Positions 26,955 to 34,936 of a stretch of DNA of 35,099 nucleotides are shown here, in pieces. The number at the start of each line of letters is the position of its first letter. Position 1 is the first letter of the stretch. Location of the stretch: the NCBI GenBank assembly GCA_019136655.1, contig JAGVTU010000007.1:1-35099 (forward strand), read 5' to 3'. A program made the position numbers and the translations under genes. The notes beneath the pieces are model-generated. The model had not been told where the DNA came from, did not search any database, and saw only the letters and a list, made by a program, of their open reading frames with translations. This DNA is from Bacteroidota bacterium. Its GTDB lineage: Bacteria; Bacteroidota; Bacteroidia; AKYH767-A; OLB10.

Positions 26955-27953
26955 TTATGGTAAATTATAATATTTTGACTCTAAGTCGGCAATGGTATGT
27001 GGGTCAATTTCCATCATACATTTGAAATGTTTCTTAGGGCATTTGTTGTATCCTATCTTGGAACAGGGTCGGCAGTACAGATTCTTTATTTCTACAATGC
27101 TGAAAGGAGTACTTCCTTTGGGTAAATATGGATACATACCAAATTCAGGAACAGTATTTCCCCAAACAGAAATTATTTTTTTGCGCAATGCTGCAGCAAT
27201 ATGCATGAGGCCCGTATCATGGGTAATTACAGCCCGAGATTGCCTGATAAGTGATGCTGACTGGCCAATGCTTGTTTTTCCGCAGGCATTGAAAACTTTA
27301 TTTTGAAAATGTTTTTCGAGTGCAGCACCTGTCTCTCTGTCTTCTGCACCGCCAAGCACAACCAACGGATGTGTAACCTGTTGACAGACTTCTTCCAGTT
27401 TCGACAATGGAAGTTGCTTGGTAGCGTGTCGGGCTCCAATCACAAGAGCTGAATATCCTGTCTGAAAATGCTCCGGTAAATATGTAGTCACATCAATTTC
27501 ATCCAGTGGATTGATAAAAAAATCAAGTCCTTCACCATCATTCACCACACCTAAGGGCTGAATGGCATCAAAATAACGATCTACAATATGCTTATGCGGA
27601 AGTTTGTTAATCTTAAAATTTACCAGCAGCCATTTTTCAACATTAAGTTTGTTGAAGCTGTAAGATTTCACTCTTAGGCTGTTTTTAATTTTCCAGGTAC
27701 GCAGATTTTTGTGCAGGTCAATGATGTAATCATAATGATTGGACTTTAACTGCCTGATAATATCAGCAGAATTATCCTGCCAGTAATAAGTGTTGTCAAT
27801 ATAAGGGCTGTTTGCCAGAACATCGCTGTAACTCTGCTTTGTCAGAAAATGTATTTCCGCATCTTTGATTTGTTTTTTCAGACAACGTATCACCGGAGTG
27901 GTCAAAACAATGTCGCCAATAGAACTGAGCCGGATAACTAAAATACGAGGCAT
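26955..27953 (-). CDS. Glycosyltransferase family 9 protein (heptosyltransferase-like)
   Basis: A 332-residue GT-B glycosyltransferase of the LPS heptosyltransferase family. The N-terminal domain opens with 'ILVIRLSSIGDIVLTTPVI' (4-22), the classic acceptor-side loop. The C-terminal domain has 'VVLGGAEDRETG' and 'AVITHDTGLMHIAAAL', the donor-binding signature. A Cys-rich tail ('YCRPCSKIGYNKCPKKHFKC') is seen in many GT9 proteins. It probably adds a sugar to LPS core; whether heptose is used is unknown. Divergent from tatD, and upstream of the ftsX group on the same strand. Confidence 0.9.
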   Translation of the reverse strand: MPRILVIRLSSIGDIVLTTPVIRCLKKQIKDAEIHFLTKQSYSDVLANSPYIDNTYYWQDNSADIIRQLKSNHYDYIIDLHKNLRTWKIKNSLRVKSYSFNKLNVEKWLLVNFKINKLPHKHIVDRYFDAIQPLGVVNDGEGLDFFINPLDEIDVTTYLPEHFQTGYSALVIGARHATKQLPLSKLEEVCQQVTHPLVVLGGAEDRETGAALEKHFQNKVFNACGKTSIGQSASLIRQSRAVITHDTGLMHIAAALRKKIISVWGNTVPEFGMYPYLPKGSTPFSIVEIKNLYCRPCSKIGYNKCPKKHFKCMMEIDPHTIADLESKYYNLP

Positions 27954-27995
27954 GGTGCGGGAAAAATGGAGTTTACAGATGGTTGTTGTAAACTA

Positions 27996-28003
27996 CAAAA
28001 GTA
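27996..28003 (-). promoter_or_regulatory. Bacteroidota -7 element upstream of the GT9 gene
   Basis: The minus strand reads TACTTTTG, an exact TAnnTTTG match, 42 bases before the start codon; a TTTC lies near the -33 position. A 7-bp inverted repeat (27971-27977 with 27987-27993) falls in the predicted leader and could be a small hairpin or an operator. Confidence 0.5.
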
Positions 28004-28043
28004 ATCAATGTAACATAATCTGAAATTGATATTACTTTGCACT

Positions 28044-28811
28044 ATGATTATTGCAGATACCCATACACATTTATATGCCGAAGAGTTTGATGCTGACAGA
28101 GAGCTGTTGATTCGTAATGCCATAGAAGCAGGTGTGGGATATTTTTATTTGCCAAATGTAGATTCAGGAACACTGAAGCCAATGCTTGCTTTGCAGAAGA
28201 TGTTTCCACAAAATTGCTTTCCTATGATGGGGTTGCATCCATGTTCAGTGAAAGAAAATTATCTGGATGAATTGGCTTTAGTTGAAACAGAACTCAACAA
28301 GGGTACTTATTATGGAGTAGGCGAAATTGGTCTTGATTTTTACTGGGATAAAACTTTTACAACAGAACAGGAAGATGCATTCGTAAAACAAATTACCTGG
28401 GCAGTGGAATTGGATTTGCCGGTAAGTATTCATTCAAGACAAGCAACTGCCAGAGCCATAGAACTGATTGAACAAAACAATATACCTGTCAGAGGGGTGT
28501 TTCATTGTTTCAGTGGCACTGCCGAAGATGCTTCGCGGGTTGTTGATTTGGGAATGTACTTAGGCATTGGAGGTGTGGTGACGTATAAAAATTCTGGACT
28601 CGATGCAATTGTAAAACAGGTTGGCCTCAGTCATATTGTTCTGGAAACTGATGCACCATATCTGCCACCGGTTCCGCATCGAGGCAAAAGAAATATCCCG
28701 GAATACCTGATTCATGTAGCACGAAGAATTGCCATTACAGAAGAATGTTCATTAGATAAAGTAGCAGCTGTTACAACAGCAAATGCACAACGTATATTTG
28801 GAAAGAAATGA
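28044..28811 (+). CDS. TatD-family metal-dependent hydrolase
   Basis: A TIM-barrel metal-dependent DNase-like enzyme. From the ATG at 28044 it has 255 residues and starts directly with the metal motif 'DTHTHLY' (His7, His9). Other ligands are 'GEIGLDFYW' (Glu), 'IHSRQA' (His), 'HCFSGT' (His) and 'ETDAPYL' (Asp). A TTG at 28026 would add six residues with no family match, so I reject it. Family members (TatD, YcfH) act as 3'-5' exonucleases or D-aminoacyl-tRNA deacylases; the subtype is not decided. The stop overlaps the asparaginase start as ATGA, indicating coupled translation. Confidence 0.92.
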   Translation: MIIADTHTHLYAEEFDADRELLIRNAIEAGVGYFYLPNVDSGTLKPMLALQKMFPQNCFPMMGLHPCSVKENYLDELALVETELNKGTYYGVGEIGLDFYWDKTFTTEQEDAFVKQITWAVELDLPVSIHSRQATARAIELIEQNNIPVRGVFHCFSGTAEDASRVVDLGMYLGIGGVVTYKNSGLDAIVKQVGLSHIVLETDAPYLPPVPHRGKRNIPEYLIHVARRIAITEECSLDKVAAVTTANAQRIFGKK

Positions 28812-29833
28812 GTAAAACTGACAAAAAAAATATTCTGGTAATCTATACCGGAGGCACCATCGGAATGATTCACGATGAGGAAAGCGGAACTCTCAAACCA
28901 TTCAACTTTGGCAGGTTGAGTACAGTAGTTCCTGAATTGAAGAAACTGCCATGCCGTATTGATTTTCATTCATTCGATCCACTGATTGACAGCTCTGATA
29001 TGCAACCTGCACTTTGGACTAAAATGGCTAGACAAATAGAAGTAAATTATCATAAGTATGATGCTTTTATAATTCTTCACGGCACCGACACGATGGCCTA
29101 TACTGCTTCGGCACTTAGTTATATGTTGCAGAATCTGAATAAGCCTGTTATACTCACAGGGTCGCAACTTCCCATTGGCGAAATCAGGACTGATGCAAGA
29201 ACCAATCTCATTACTGCTGTTGAAATAGCTTCGAGCAATGTGGTGATACCTGAAGTGTGTATTTGTTTTGACAACAAACTTTTCAGAGGAAACAGAACAG
29301 AGAAATATACCTCCTTGCACTTTGATGCTTTTCAGTCTATCAACTATCCTCCACTGGCAGAGGCAGGCACTGAAATAATTTACAATCATGAGTATATCCG
29401 CGAGGTGAATAATAATTCTTTGAAAGTAGTTTCTCATTTCTGCGAAGATGTTTTCGTCATAAAATTATTTCCGGGAATAAGTATGGCAGCCATTCAAAGT
29501 GTTGTTGAATTACCGGGTATCAAGGGCCTTATACTCGAAACATATGGCTCAGGTAATGCACCAAAAGATACGAGGCTGCTGAACATTCTCAAAGAGGCAA
29601 TAAAGAAAGATATAGTTGTAGTAAACGTATCTCAATGCAGTGGCGGAGTTGTTCAGATGGAAAAGTACGAAAATGGAATGGTGCTGAAACAGGCAGGAGT
29701 AGTGAGTGGGAAAGATATGACAACTGAAGCAGCAACTACCAAACTGATGTTTTTACTGGGAAGCGATTCACCTGCAACAGAAGTAAAAGTGAGCGTTCAG
29801 TACTCCATTGCAGGTGAGTTAAGCAGTGAATAA
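28808..29833 (+). CDS. ansA: Type I (cytoplasmic) L-asparaginase
   Basis: Hydrolyses L-asparagine to aspartate and ammonia. The 341 residues carry the two catalytic threonine motifs: 'YTGGTIG' with Thr14 and 'LHGTDTMAY' with Thr93-Asp94. 'VILTGSQLPI' and 'ETYGSGNAP' are also typical. There is no signal peptide, so it is the cytoplasmic AnsA type. The ATG overlaps tatD's stop by four bases (28808-28811). A terminator lies about 120 bases past the stop. Use as a glutaminase or lysophospholipase cannot be excluded from sequence alone. Confidence 0.93.
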   Translation: MSKTDKKNILVIYTGGTIGMIHDEESGTLKPFNFGRLSTVVPELKKLPCRIDFHSFDPLIDSSDMQPALWTKMARQIEVNYHKYDAFIILHGTDTMAYTASALSYMLQNLNKPVILTGSQLPIGEIRTDARTNLITAVEIASSNVVIPEVCICFDNKLFRGNRTEKYTSLHFDAFQSINYPPLAEAGTEIIYNHEYIREVNNNSLKVVSHFCEDVFVIKLFPGISMAAIQSVVELPGIKGLILETYGSGNAPKDTRLLNILKEAIKKDIVVVNVSQCSGGVVQMEKYENGMVLKQAGVVSGKDMTTEAATTKLMFLLGSDSPATEVKVSVQYSIAGELSSE

Positions 29834-29950
29834 CAATGTTGATAAGTAACCACGGATTTGCGAAGTAAAGCCACAATGCAGATTATTTTTGTTGCGGTTT
29901 TAATCAATCTGTTGACAACGGTCAAAAGATAGGTTTGGTTTTAGGTTCTC

Positions 29951-29982
29951 AGCCTGTCGCTTTTTTTCGGCAGGCTTTTTTT
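29951..29982 (+). terminator. Rho-independent terminator after tatD-ansA
   Basis: A 9-bp stem with one wobble pair (29951-29959 with 29968-29976), an 8-base loop and a run of T from 29977. Separates ansA from tRNA-Ser. Confidence 0.88.
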
Positions 29983-30003
29983 ATTTTGAGGGTCTAAAAT
30001 TAG

Positions 30004-30011
30004 TAGCTTTG
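30004..30011 (+). promoter_or_regulatory. Bacteroidota -7 element of the tRNA-Ser gene
   Basis: TAGCTTTG is an exact TAnnTTTG match 12 bases before the tRNA. A TTTG at 29985-29988 is only 15 bases upstream, shorter than the usual 19-21 spacing. Confidence 0.55.
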
Positions 30012-30023
30012 CGGGCGCATAAA

Positions 30024-30111
30024 GGAGAGGTGTCCGAGTGGTTGAAGGAGCACGCCTGGAAAGTGTGTTTACGCCAAAAGCGTAACGAGGGTTCGAATCC
30101 CTCTCTCTCCG
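30024..30111 (+). tRNA. tRNA-Ser (anticodon GGA)
   Basis: An 88-nt cloverleaf. The acceptor stem GGAGAGG pairs with TCTCTCC (30104-30110) with one G-T pair. D-arm, anticodon stem CACGC/GTGTG around loop CTGGAAA, long variable arm with stem TACGC/GCGTA, and T-arm GAGGG-TTCGAAT-CCCTC are all present. The discriminator is G and no CCA is encoded. The long variable arm and GGA anticodon fix it as serine (UCU/UCC codons). The cytochrome gene starts 24 bases downstream. Confidence 0.97.
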
Positions 30112-30135
30112 CAAATAAATTTAAATTCAGCAATC

Positions 30136-30759
30136 ATGTTTACAGGAATGTTACACACCCACGTTTTAGTGGTTTCACTTTTTTTGATTCTTTATCTTAT
30201 TAAGACTTTTTTATTGGTTATAGGAAAGCATGATATGCTCGATAAGTTTGTTAAGAAAACAAAGGTGGCTGAGATGATAATCAGCACATTGTTTTTGCTT
30301 ACAGGTATATATCTTGCAATTTATTCAGGTCAGCGTGGAGCCTGGCTTTGGGTAAAACTCTTTGTTGTTGCATGTTCAATACCTCTTGCTGTAATAGCAT
30401 TCAAGAAGAAGCATAATGCATCTGCACTCTTGTCATTGATGTTTCTGGTGTATGCCTATGGTATATCTGAAACAAAATCACCTTTCATGACAGAGAACAA
30501 ACCTTTCGATACTGCAGGCCTACAGGGAGTTGATGCCGGTAAGGCAATATATGTTGCCAAATGCATACAATGCCATGGCGACAATGGAAAGTTGAAACTC
30601 AGTGGGGCAAAAGATCTTACCGTATCTACATTATCCCATGATGAAAAAATCGCCATCGTTACCAATGGTAAGAATGCAATGATGAGTTATAAAAAGCAAC
30701 TTACCCAACAGCAGATTGATGACGTGGTTGCTTATGTGGAAACTTTAAAAGCGAATTAA
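30136..30759 (+). CDS. SirB-like membrane domain fused to cytochrome c
   Basis: A 207-residue protein in two parts. Residues 1-~112 form four hydrophobic helices (~8-29, 47-63, 70-88, 97-112) resembling the SirB family. Residues ~130-207 are a small cytochrome c with heme-attachment motif 'CIQCH' (143-147) and a likely axial Met at 182 or 183 in 'NAMMSYKK'. Loops after helices 1 and 3 are rich in Lys ('KHDMLDKFVKKTK', 'FKKKHNA'), which places them inside and the cytochrome outside, as heme c attachment requires. Probably an electron carrier at the periplasmic face; partners unknown. No room for a separate promoter after tRNA-Ser, so it may share that transcript. Confidence 0.87.
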   Translation: MFTGMLHTHVLVVSLFLILYLIKTFLLVIGKHDMLDKFVKKTKVAEMIISTLFLLTGIYLAIYSGQRGAWLWVKLFVVACSIPLAVIAFKKKHNASALLSLMFLVYAYGISETKSPFMTENKPFDTAGLQGVDAGKAIYVAKCIQCHGDNGKLKLSGAKDLTVSTLSHDEKIAIVTNGKNAMMSYKKQLTQQQIDDVVAYVETLKAN

Positions 30760-30791
30760 TACTTTTTCTATTCCTGTAGCAACGCAATAAC

Positions 30792-31994
30792 TTGAAGGAA
30801 AAAACCAAATTTACTCCGGTTGGAAAAGCAGAGGAGTCAGCAGTATTAATTGGAGTTATTACAAGAAACCAGTCAGAAGAAAGAGAAAAAGAATATCTTG
30901 ATGAGCTGGCATTTCTTGCCGAAACTGCGGGTGCCAGAACAGTAAAAATCTTTACCCAAAATTTGGAATATCCTGACCCACGAACTTTTGTGGGATCAGG
31001 CAAGCTTAATCAGATTGTTGAATTTTGTAAAGCCAATGCTGTTACCCTTGCCATATTTGATGATGAGTTGACACCTTCGCAATTACGAAATATAGAAAAG
31101 GCGTTAGGTATAAAAGTACTTGACCGTACACAACTTATACTTGACATTTTTGCACGCAGAGCACGTACAGCTCAGGCTCAGGTTCAAGTGGAGCTTGCAC
31201 AATACCAATATCTCTTACCGCGACTTACGCGCATGTGGACACACCTCGAAAAACAACAAGGAGGAATTGGTACGCGTGGTCCTGGAGAAACTGAGATTGA
31301 AACCGACAGACGTATTGTAAGAGATAAACTTTCGAAACTTCGCCAAAGGTTGAAAGAAATAGACAAACAAAACTTCAGCCAGCGAAAAGCCAGAGGCAAC
31401 ATGGTGCGTGTGGCACTGGTAGGATATACCAACGTGGGCAAATCTACTATCATGAATTTGCTCAGTAAATCAGATGTCTTTGCAGAAAATAAATTGTTTG
31501 CAACATTAGACACTACTGTTCGGAAAGTAGTTTTGGAAAATATTCCTTTTCTGATTAGTGATACGGTTGGATTCATTAGGAAACTGCCACATCATTTAGT
31601 GGAGTCTTTTAAATCTACATTAGACGAAGTTCGCGAAGCTGATGTGCTGGTACACGTTGTAGATATTTCGCATCCTAATTTTGAAGATCACATACAAGTA
31701 GTCAATCAGATGCTGGCAGAACTGAATGCCGCTGAAAAACCTACAATACTTGTATTTAATAAAATTGATGCATTTACTTATGTAAAAAAAGAGGAAGATG
31801 ATCTTACTCCTGCAACCCGTGAAAATCTTTCACTCGAAGACTTAAAAAAAACCTGGATGGCCAAAGGTCGGACGAAGAGTATTTTTATTTCAGCAACGAA
31901 AAAGGAAAATATAAAAGAGCTGCGCGAACTATTACTTGTGGAAGTTAAGGAGATTCACCTGCAGCGTTATCCTAACCAACCAGAGTTGGGTTAA
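30792..31994 (+). CDS. hflX: Ribosome-associated GTPase HflX
   Basis: HflX binds the 50S subunit and can split stalled ribosomes. The 400 residues have the N-terminal glycine-rich-loop region ('GSGKLNQIVEF', later 'GTRGPGETEIETDRR'). The GTPase domain has G1 'GYTNVGKST' (211-219), G3 'DTVGFIRKLPHHLVESF' and G4 'NKID'. The start is TTG at 30792; the frame is closed by a stop at 30777-30779 and contains no ATG near the N-terminus. The stop codon overlaps kup's stop on the other strand. It follows the cytochrome gene after 32 bases. Confidence 0.95.
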   Translation: MKEKTKFTPVGKAEESAVLIGVITRNQSEEREKEYLDELAFLAETAGARTVKIFTQNLEYPDPRTFVGSGKLNQIVEFCKANAVTLAIFDDELTPSQLRNIEKALGIKVLDRTQLILDIFARRARTAQAQVQVELAQYQYLLPRLTRMWTHLEKQQGGIGTRGPGETEIETDRRIVRDKLSKLRQRLKEIDKQNFSQRKARGNMVRVALVGYTNVGKSTIMNLLSKSDVFAENKLFATLDTTVRKVVLENIPFLISDTVGFIRKLPHHLVESFKSTLDEVREADVLVHVVDISHPNFEDHIQVVNQMLAELNAAEKPTILVFNKIDAFTYVKKEEDDLTPATRENLSLEDLKKTWMAKGRTKSIFISATKKENIKELRELLLVEVKEIHLQRYPNQPELG

Positions 31995-33928
31995 ATTCTT
32001 TTAAGTTTTAATTTACCTGTAGGTTTAACAACAAGCGGAACGGTTTCAACTGTTACAAAACTGGTGTCTAGACCAAATGCTTTTGATTCAGGAAGGCTGA
32101 ACACTTTAAGCAAATCATACATATTCAAGACAAACTTGTCATAGAAGCCGAGGTCGTTATCATAGGAAAGTAATTTCTCAATAACCACAAAACGGAAATC
32201 ACCAATCACATTTTTTTCTTTCAGTGAAGCATAACGACTGATGATATCAACTTCCTTGTTATTTACCAACTCTTCGACAACCTGCCTGAACATCATATTT
32301 ATCCTTGGCTCAATTCGGAATCCTAATCGAAAATCAATTCGTATGACTTTATCATTCACCAACTCTTCCACTTTATATTCCATGGTATAAGGTTCATCAA
32401 GCACATCAACGTGTATAAACCAGTAAATGTCGGCACGCTTCGGAAATTTTTGCAAAAGAGAATAAATTACTTTCGATTCTATTTCATCAGAACGGTTGGC
32501 ACTTGTAAGATATACAAGGTTGGTAGCATATTTGGGAATAGATTCATCGTGGCTTAAGGAAGTAAGTGTGTTCAGTATATTTTGTACTTTGATGAAAATA
32601 ACAAATCGGTTTCTGATTTTTCGTGCCTCGTACCATACAAACATGGTAGCTGATAAGAATAATGCGATTATTAATGTAACATACCCTCCATGCGTAAACT
32701 TACTCATATTGGCTATAAGGAAGGATACCTCTATGACCATAAAAACTGAAAATACGAACAAGATAAAAATGAGAGGATATCGTTTGATGTAAAGGTAGTA
32801 GGAGAGTAATATAGTAGTCATCAGCATAGCAATGATGATTGAAAGTCCATATGCACCCTCCATTCCTGACGACTCTTTAAAATGCAAAACAATGCCTATA
32901 CAGCCCAGGCATAGCATCCAGTTAACTGTAGGTATATAAACCTGACCACGAAGGTCTGTTGGGTAAACAATTTTTAGTTTTGGGCCAAAATTTAAACGCA
33001 TAGCTTCGTTAATGAGTGTAAACGATCCGCTGATTAAAGCCTGACTTGCTACAATAGCTGCTAAGGTAGCTATGATAATACCAATAATTAGAAACCATCC
33101 TGGCATAATGGAATAAAAAGGACTGTCAAAGAGCTGTTGACCTTCGTGTTTCAATAGCCAGGCCGCCTGTCCGAAATAATTTATGAGTAAAGATATTTTG
33201 ACAAATCCCCATGTTACATAAACATTTTTCTTGCCACAATGTCCAAGATCACTATATAAAGCTTCGGCACCTGTGGTGCAAAGAAATACGGCACCTAAAA
33301 TCCAAAACCCACCGGGATACATGGTAAGCAGATGAATAGCGTAGTATGGATTTACAGCTTTCAGCACGGAAAGATTGTCAACAATTTGATTAAGTCCGAG
33401 AATGGAAATCATAGAGAACCATATCAGCATGATAGGGCCGAAAGATTTTCCGACAAAGTTTGTTCCGAATTGCTGGAGAAAAAACAATAAGAATATTATG
33501 GTAATAACAATTGGAATGGTGGGGATATGAGGACTTAAAAACCGCAATCCCTCAACAGCTGATGAGACAGAAATACTCGGGGTAATTAATCCGTCAGCCA
33601 ATAATGCACTTCCTCCGATAATTGCCGGAAATATGAGCCATTTTAGTTTGGTTTTTCGAACCAGAGCATATAGAGAAAAAATTCCACCTTCACCTTTATT
33701 ATCCGCTCTTAAGGTCAGTAAAACATATTTTATGGTAGTTTGTAAGGTAAGTGTCCAAAATATACATGACACACCTCCTAAAACCAAATCACTTGATATA
33801 AGATTGTTGCCGATAATAGGCTTCATCACATACAAAGGGGAAGTTCCTAAATCACCGTAAATGATGCCTAATGTTACTAATAATCCGGCAGCTGAGATTT
33901 TACTGTGAGCAGATTGGCGGGTAACCAT
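31991..33928 (-). CDS. kup: KUP-family potassium transporter
   Basis: Takes up K+ with protons across the inner membrane. The 645 residues match the family. The N-terminus carries the signature 'GIIYGDLGTSPLYV' (~20-33), followed by about twelve hydrophobic helices to ~residue 440. A hydrophilic cytoplasmic tail follows. 'NKGEGGIFSLYAL' and 'TGAEALYSDLGHCGKK' are further family motifs. Convergent with hflX: both stops lie in the same TTAA (31991-31994). A -7 element sits 20 bases upstream of the ATG. Confidence 0.95.
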   Translation of the reverse strand: MVTRQSAHSKISAAGLLVTLGIIYGDLGTSPLYVMKPIIGNNLISSDLVLGGVSCIFWTLTLQTTIKYVLLTLRADNKGEGGIFSLYALVRKTKLKWLIFPAIIGGSALLADGLITPSISVSSAVEGLRFLSPHIPTIPIVITIIFLLFFLQQFGTNFVGKSFGPIMLIWFSMISILGLNQIVDNLSVLKAVNPYYAIHLLTMYPGGFWILGAVFLCTTGAEALYSDLGHCGKKNVYVTWGFVKISLLINYFGQAAWLLKHEGQQLFDSPFYSIMPGWFLIIGIIIATLAAIVASQALISGSFTLINEAMRLNFGPKLKIVYPTDLRGQVYIPTVNWMLCLGCIGIVLHFKESSGMEGAYGLSIIIAMLMTTILLSYYLYIKRYPLIFILFVFSVFMVIEVSFLIANMSKFTHGGYVTLIIALFLSATMFVWYEARKIRNRFVIFIKVQNILNTLTSLSHDESIPKYATNLVYLTSANRSDEIESKVIYSLLQKFPKRADIYWFIHVDVLDEPYTMEYKVEELVNDKVIRIDFRLGFRIEPRINMMFRQVVEELVNNKEVDIISRYASLKEKNVIGDFRFVVIEKLLSYDNDLGFYDKFVLNMYDLLKVFSLPESKAFGLDTSFVTVETVPLVVKPTGKLKLKRI

Positions 33929-33948
33929 TTATTGATAAAAAGAGAGTA

Positions 33949-33956
33949 CAAATGTA
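33949..33956 (-). promoter_or_regulatory. Bacteroidota -7 element upstream of kup
   Basis: The minus strand reads TACATTTG, an exact TAnnTTTG match, 20 bases before the start codon. A TTTT lies near the -33 position. Confidence 0.5.
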
Positions 33957-34189
33957 TTAAAGTCTATAGTTTAAAACCGTATAGTTTTTTATTTTTATTT
34001 AGAGTTGGTTTTTTAAGGGAGAGAATTTGGGCAAAGGGTTTATAACTAAATCAGTAGTCTTTGCAAGAGAAAAGAATAGATTCAGGCAGAAAAATTAAGG
34101 CATATATTCATATTAGATTAGTCATTATAGGGAGATTTCTCATTTTCTTAATATGGAATTAAATAATGTCTAAATATTGATTGTAAGTA

Positions 34190-34475
34190 CTAAGATAAGT
34201 CTGTTGCTGAGCATTTATCAATCAGAATTTGAACTTCATCAGGCGAGGCGATAAGTTTCTCAATGAATTTACGGCTTTTCATTTTCTTGATATAGATTTC
34301 AATTTTTCTGGCAAGGAATCTCAAGTTTGAGTTGCCAGTCGTTGGCAGCAGAAGTAAAATGACTTCCATAGGAAGCATAGTTATGTTTTTCCAGTCGCTG
34401 ATCAGCATTTTCAGAAGAAGCACCGATGTAAAATTTATTCAGAGCAGGGCTGAAAATAATATAAGAACAGGGCAT
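34190..34475 (-). pseudogene. GIY-YIG nuclease-family gene, left copy, frameshifted
   Basis: This is the left copy of a duplicated small gene. From the ATG at 34475 it encodes a GIY-YIG start nearly identical to the right copy ('SYIIFSPALNKFYIGASS'; three differences in the first ~55 residues). It then ends early because 17 bases present in the right copy (34757-34773) are missing at 34312/34313. After the lesion the other frame resumes the family sequence ('ARKIEIYIKKMKSRKFIEKLI') and ends at 34190 with '...ATDLS'. This is probably the original C-terminus of the gene, since the right copy diverges exactly there. Confidence 0.85.
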
Positions 34476-34636
34476 AGTGTAATTATCTTTAAGCAAATGT
34501 AAAGAAGGAAGATCAGAAATTCGATTTCAAAACAGAAAAGTGATGAGCGAAATCAAACCCCAATCCCGAATAGGTAAAATGTAAAATAGTGTGACAAATC
34601 CGGGATTGTGTTTAAAATAAGTGGGCCCACCTGGGC
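34200..34636 (-). repeat. Left unit of a ~450-bp tandem duplication (tRNA tail + leader + GIY-YIG gene)
   Basis: Matches 34644-35090 in order along its whole length. The best-conserved part is 34562-34636 against 35016-35090: 75 bases with one difference. That part contains the last 15 bases of a tRNA (34622-34636: discriminator, acceptor strand, T-stem strand and two T-loop bases). The units are separated by seven bases (34637-34643). Confidence 0.9.
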
Positions 34637-34936
34637 GGGAGAGTCTGTTGCTGAGTATTCATCAATCAGAATTTGAACTTCATGAGGTGAGGCGATAAGT
34701 TTTTCAATGAATTTACGACTTTTCATTTTCTTGATATAGATTTCAATTTTTCTGGCGAGAGAAAAAGAAGAGCAAGGAATTTCAAGTTTGAGTTGCCAGT
34801 CGCTGGCAGCAGAAGTAAAATGACTTCCATAGGAAGCATTGTTATGTTTTTCCAGTCGCTGATCAGCATTTTCAGAAGAAGCACCGATGTAAAATTTATT
34901 CAGAGCAGGGCTGAAAATAATATAAGCACAGGGCAT
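34553..34936 (-). CDS. GIY-YIG nuclease-family protein, right copy
   Basis: A small GIY-YIG domain protein, 127 residues from the ATG at 34936 (a TTG at 34957 would add seven). The core is visible: 'YII' (5-7) and 'FYIG' (15-18) as the two strands, Arg in 'ADQRLEKHN', and Glu in 'KIEIYIKKMKSRKFIEKLI' as the expected metal ligand. This fold cuts DNA, as in UvrC and homing endonucleases; single-domain members are often of unknown role. The last ~28 residues, after '...SATDS', are translated from the duplicated tRNA tail and leader of the left unit, so they are not part of the original protein. It lies just downstream of a tRNA gene on the same strand. Confidence 0.82.
   Translation of the reverse strand: MPCAYIIFSPALNKFYIGASSENADQRLEKHNNASYGSHFTSAASDWQLKLEIPCSSFSLARKIEIYIKKMKSRKFIEKLIASPHEVQILIDEYSATDSPAQVGPLILNTIPDLSHYFTFYLFGIGV
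34622..34636 (-). other. Partial tRNA 3'-end copy
   Basis: Fifteen bases identical to the 3' end of the tRNA at the window's right edge (35076-35090). The match stops inside the T loop; the following bases (GGGAGAG) do not continue the tRNA. It cannot form a tRNA itself and marks the breakpoint of the duplication, or an attachment-site-like repeat. Confidence 0.85.

Noticed and set aside
28032..28039. TTACTTTG as a -7 box for tatD
   Set aside because: One mismatch, only four bases before the ATG, and no -33 element.
30009..30203. Open frame across tRNA-Ser
   Set aside because: Most of it is the tRNA read as protein, and the rest overlaps the cytochrome start in another frame.
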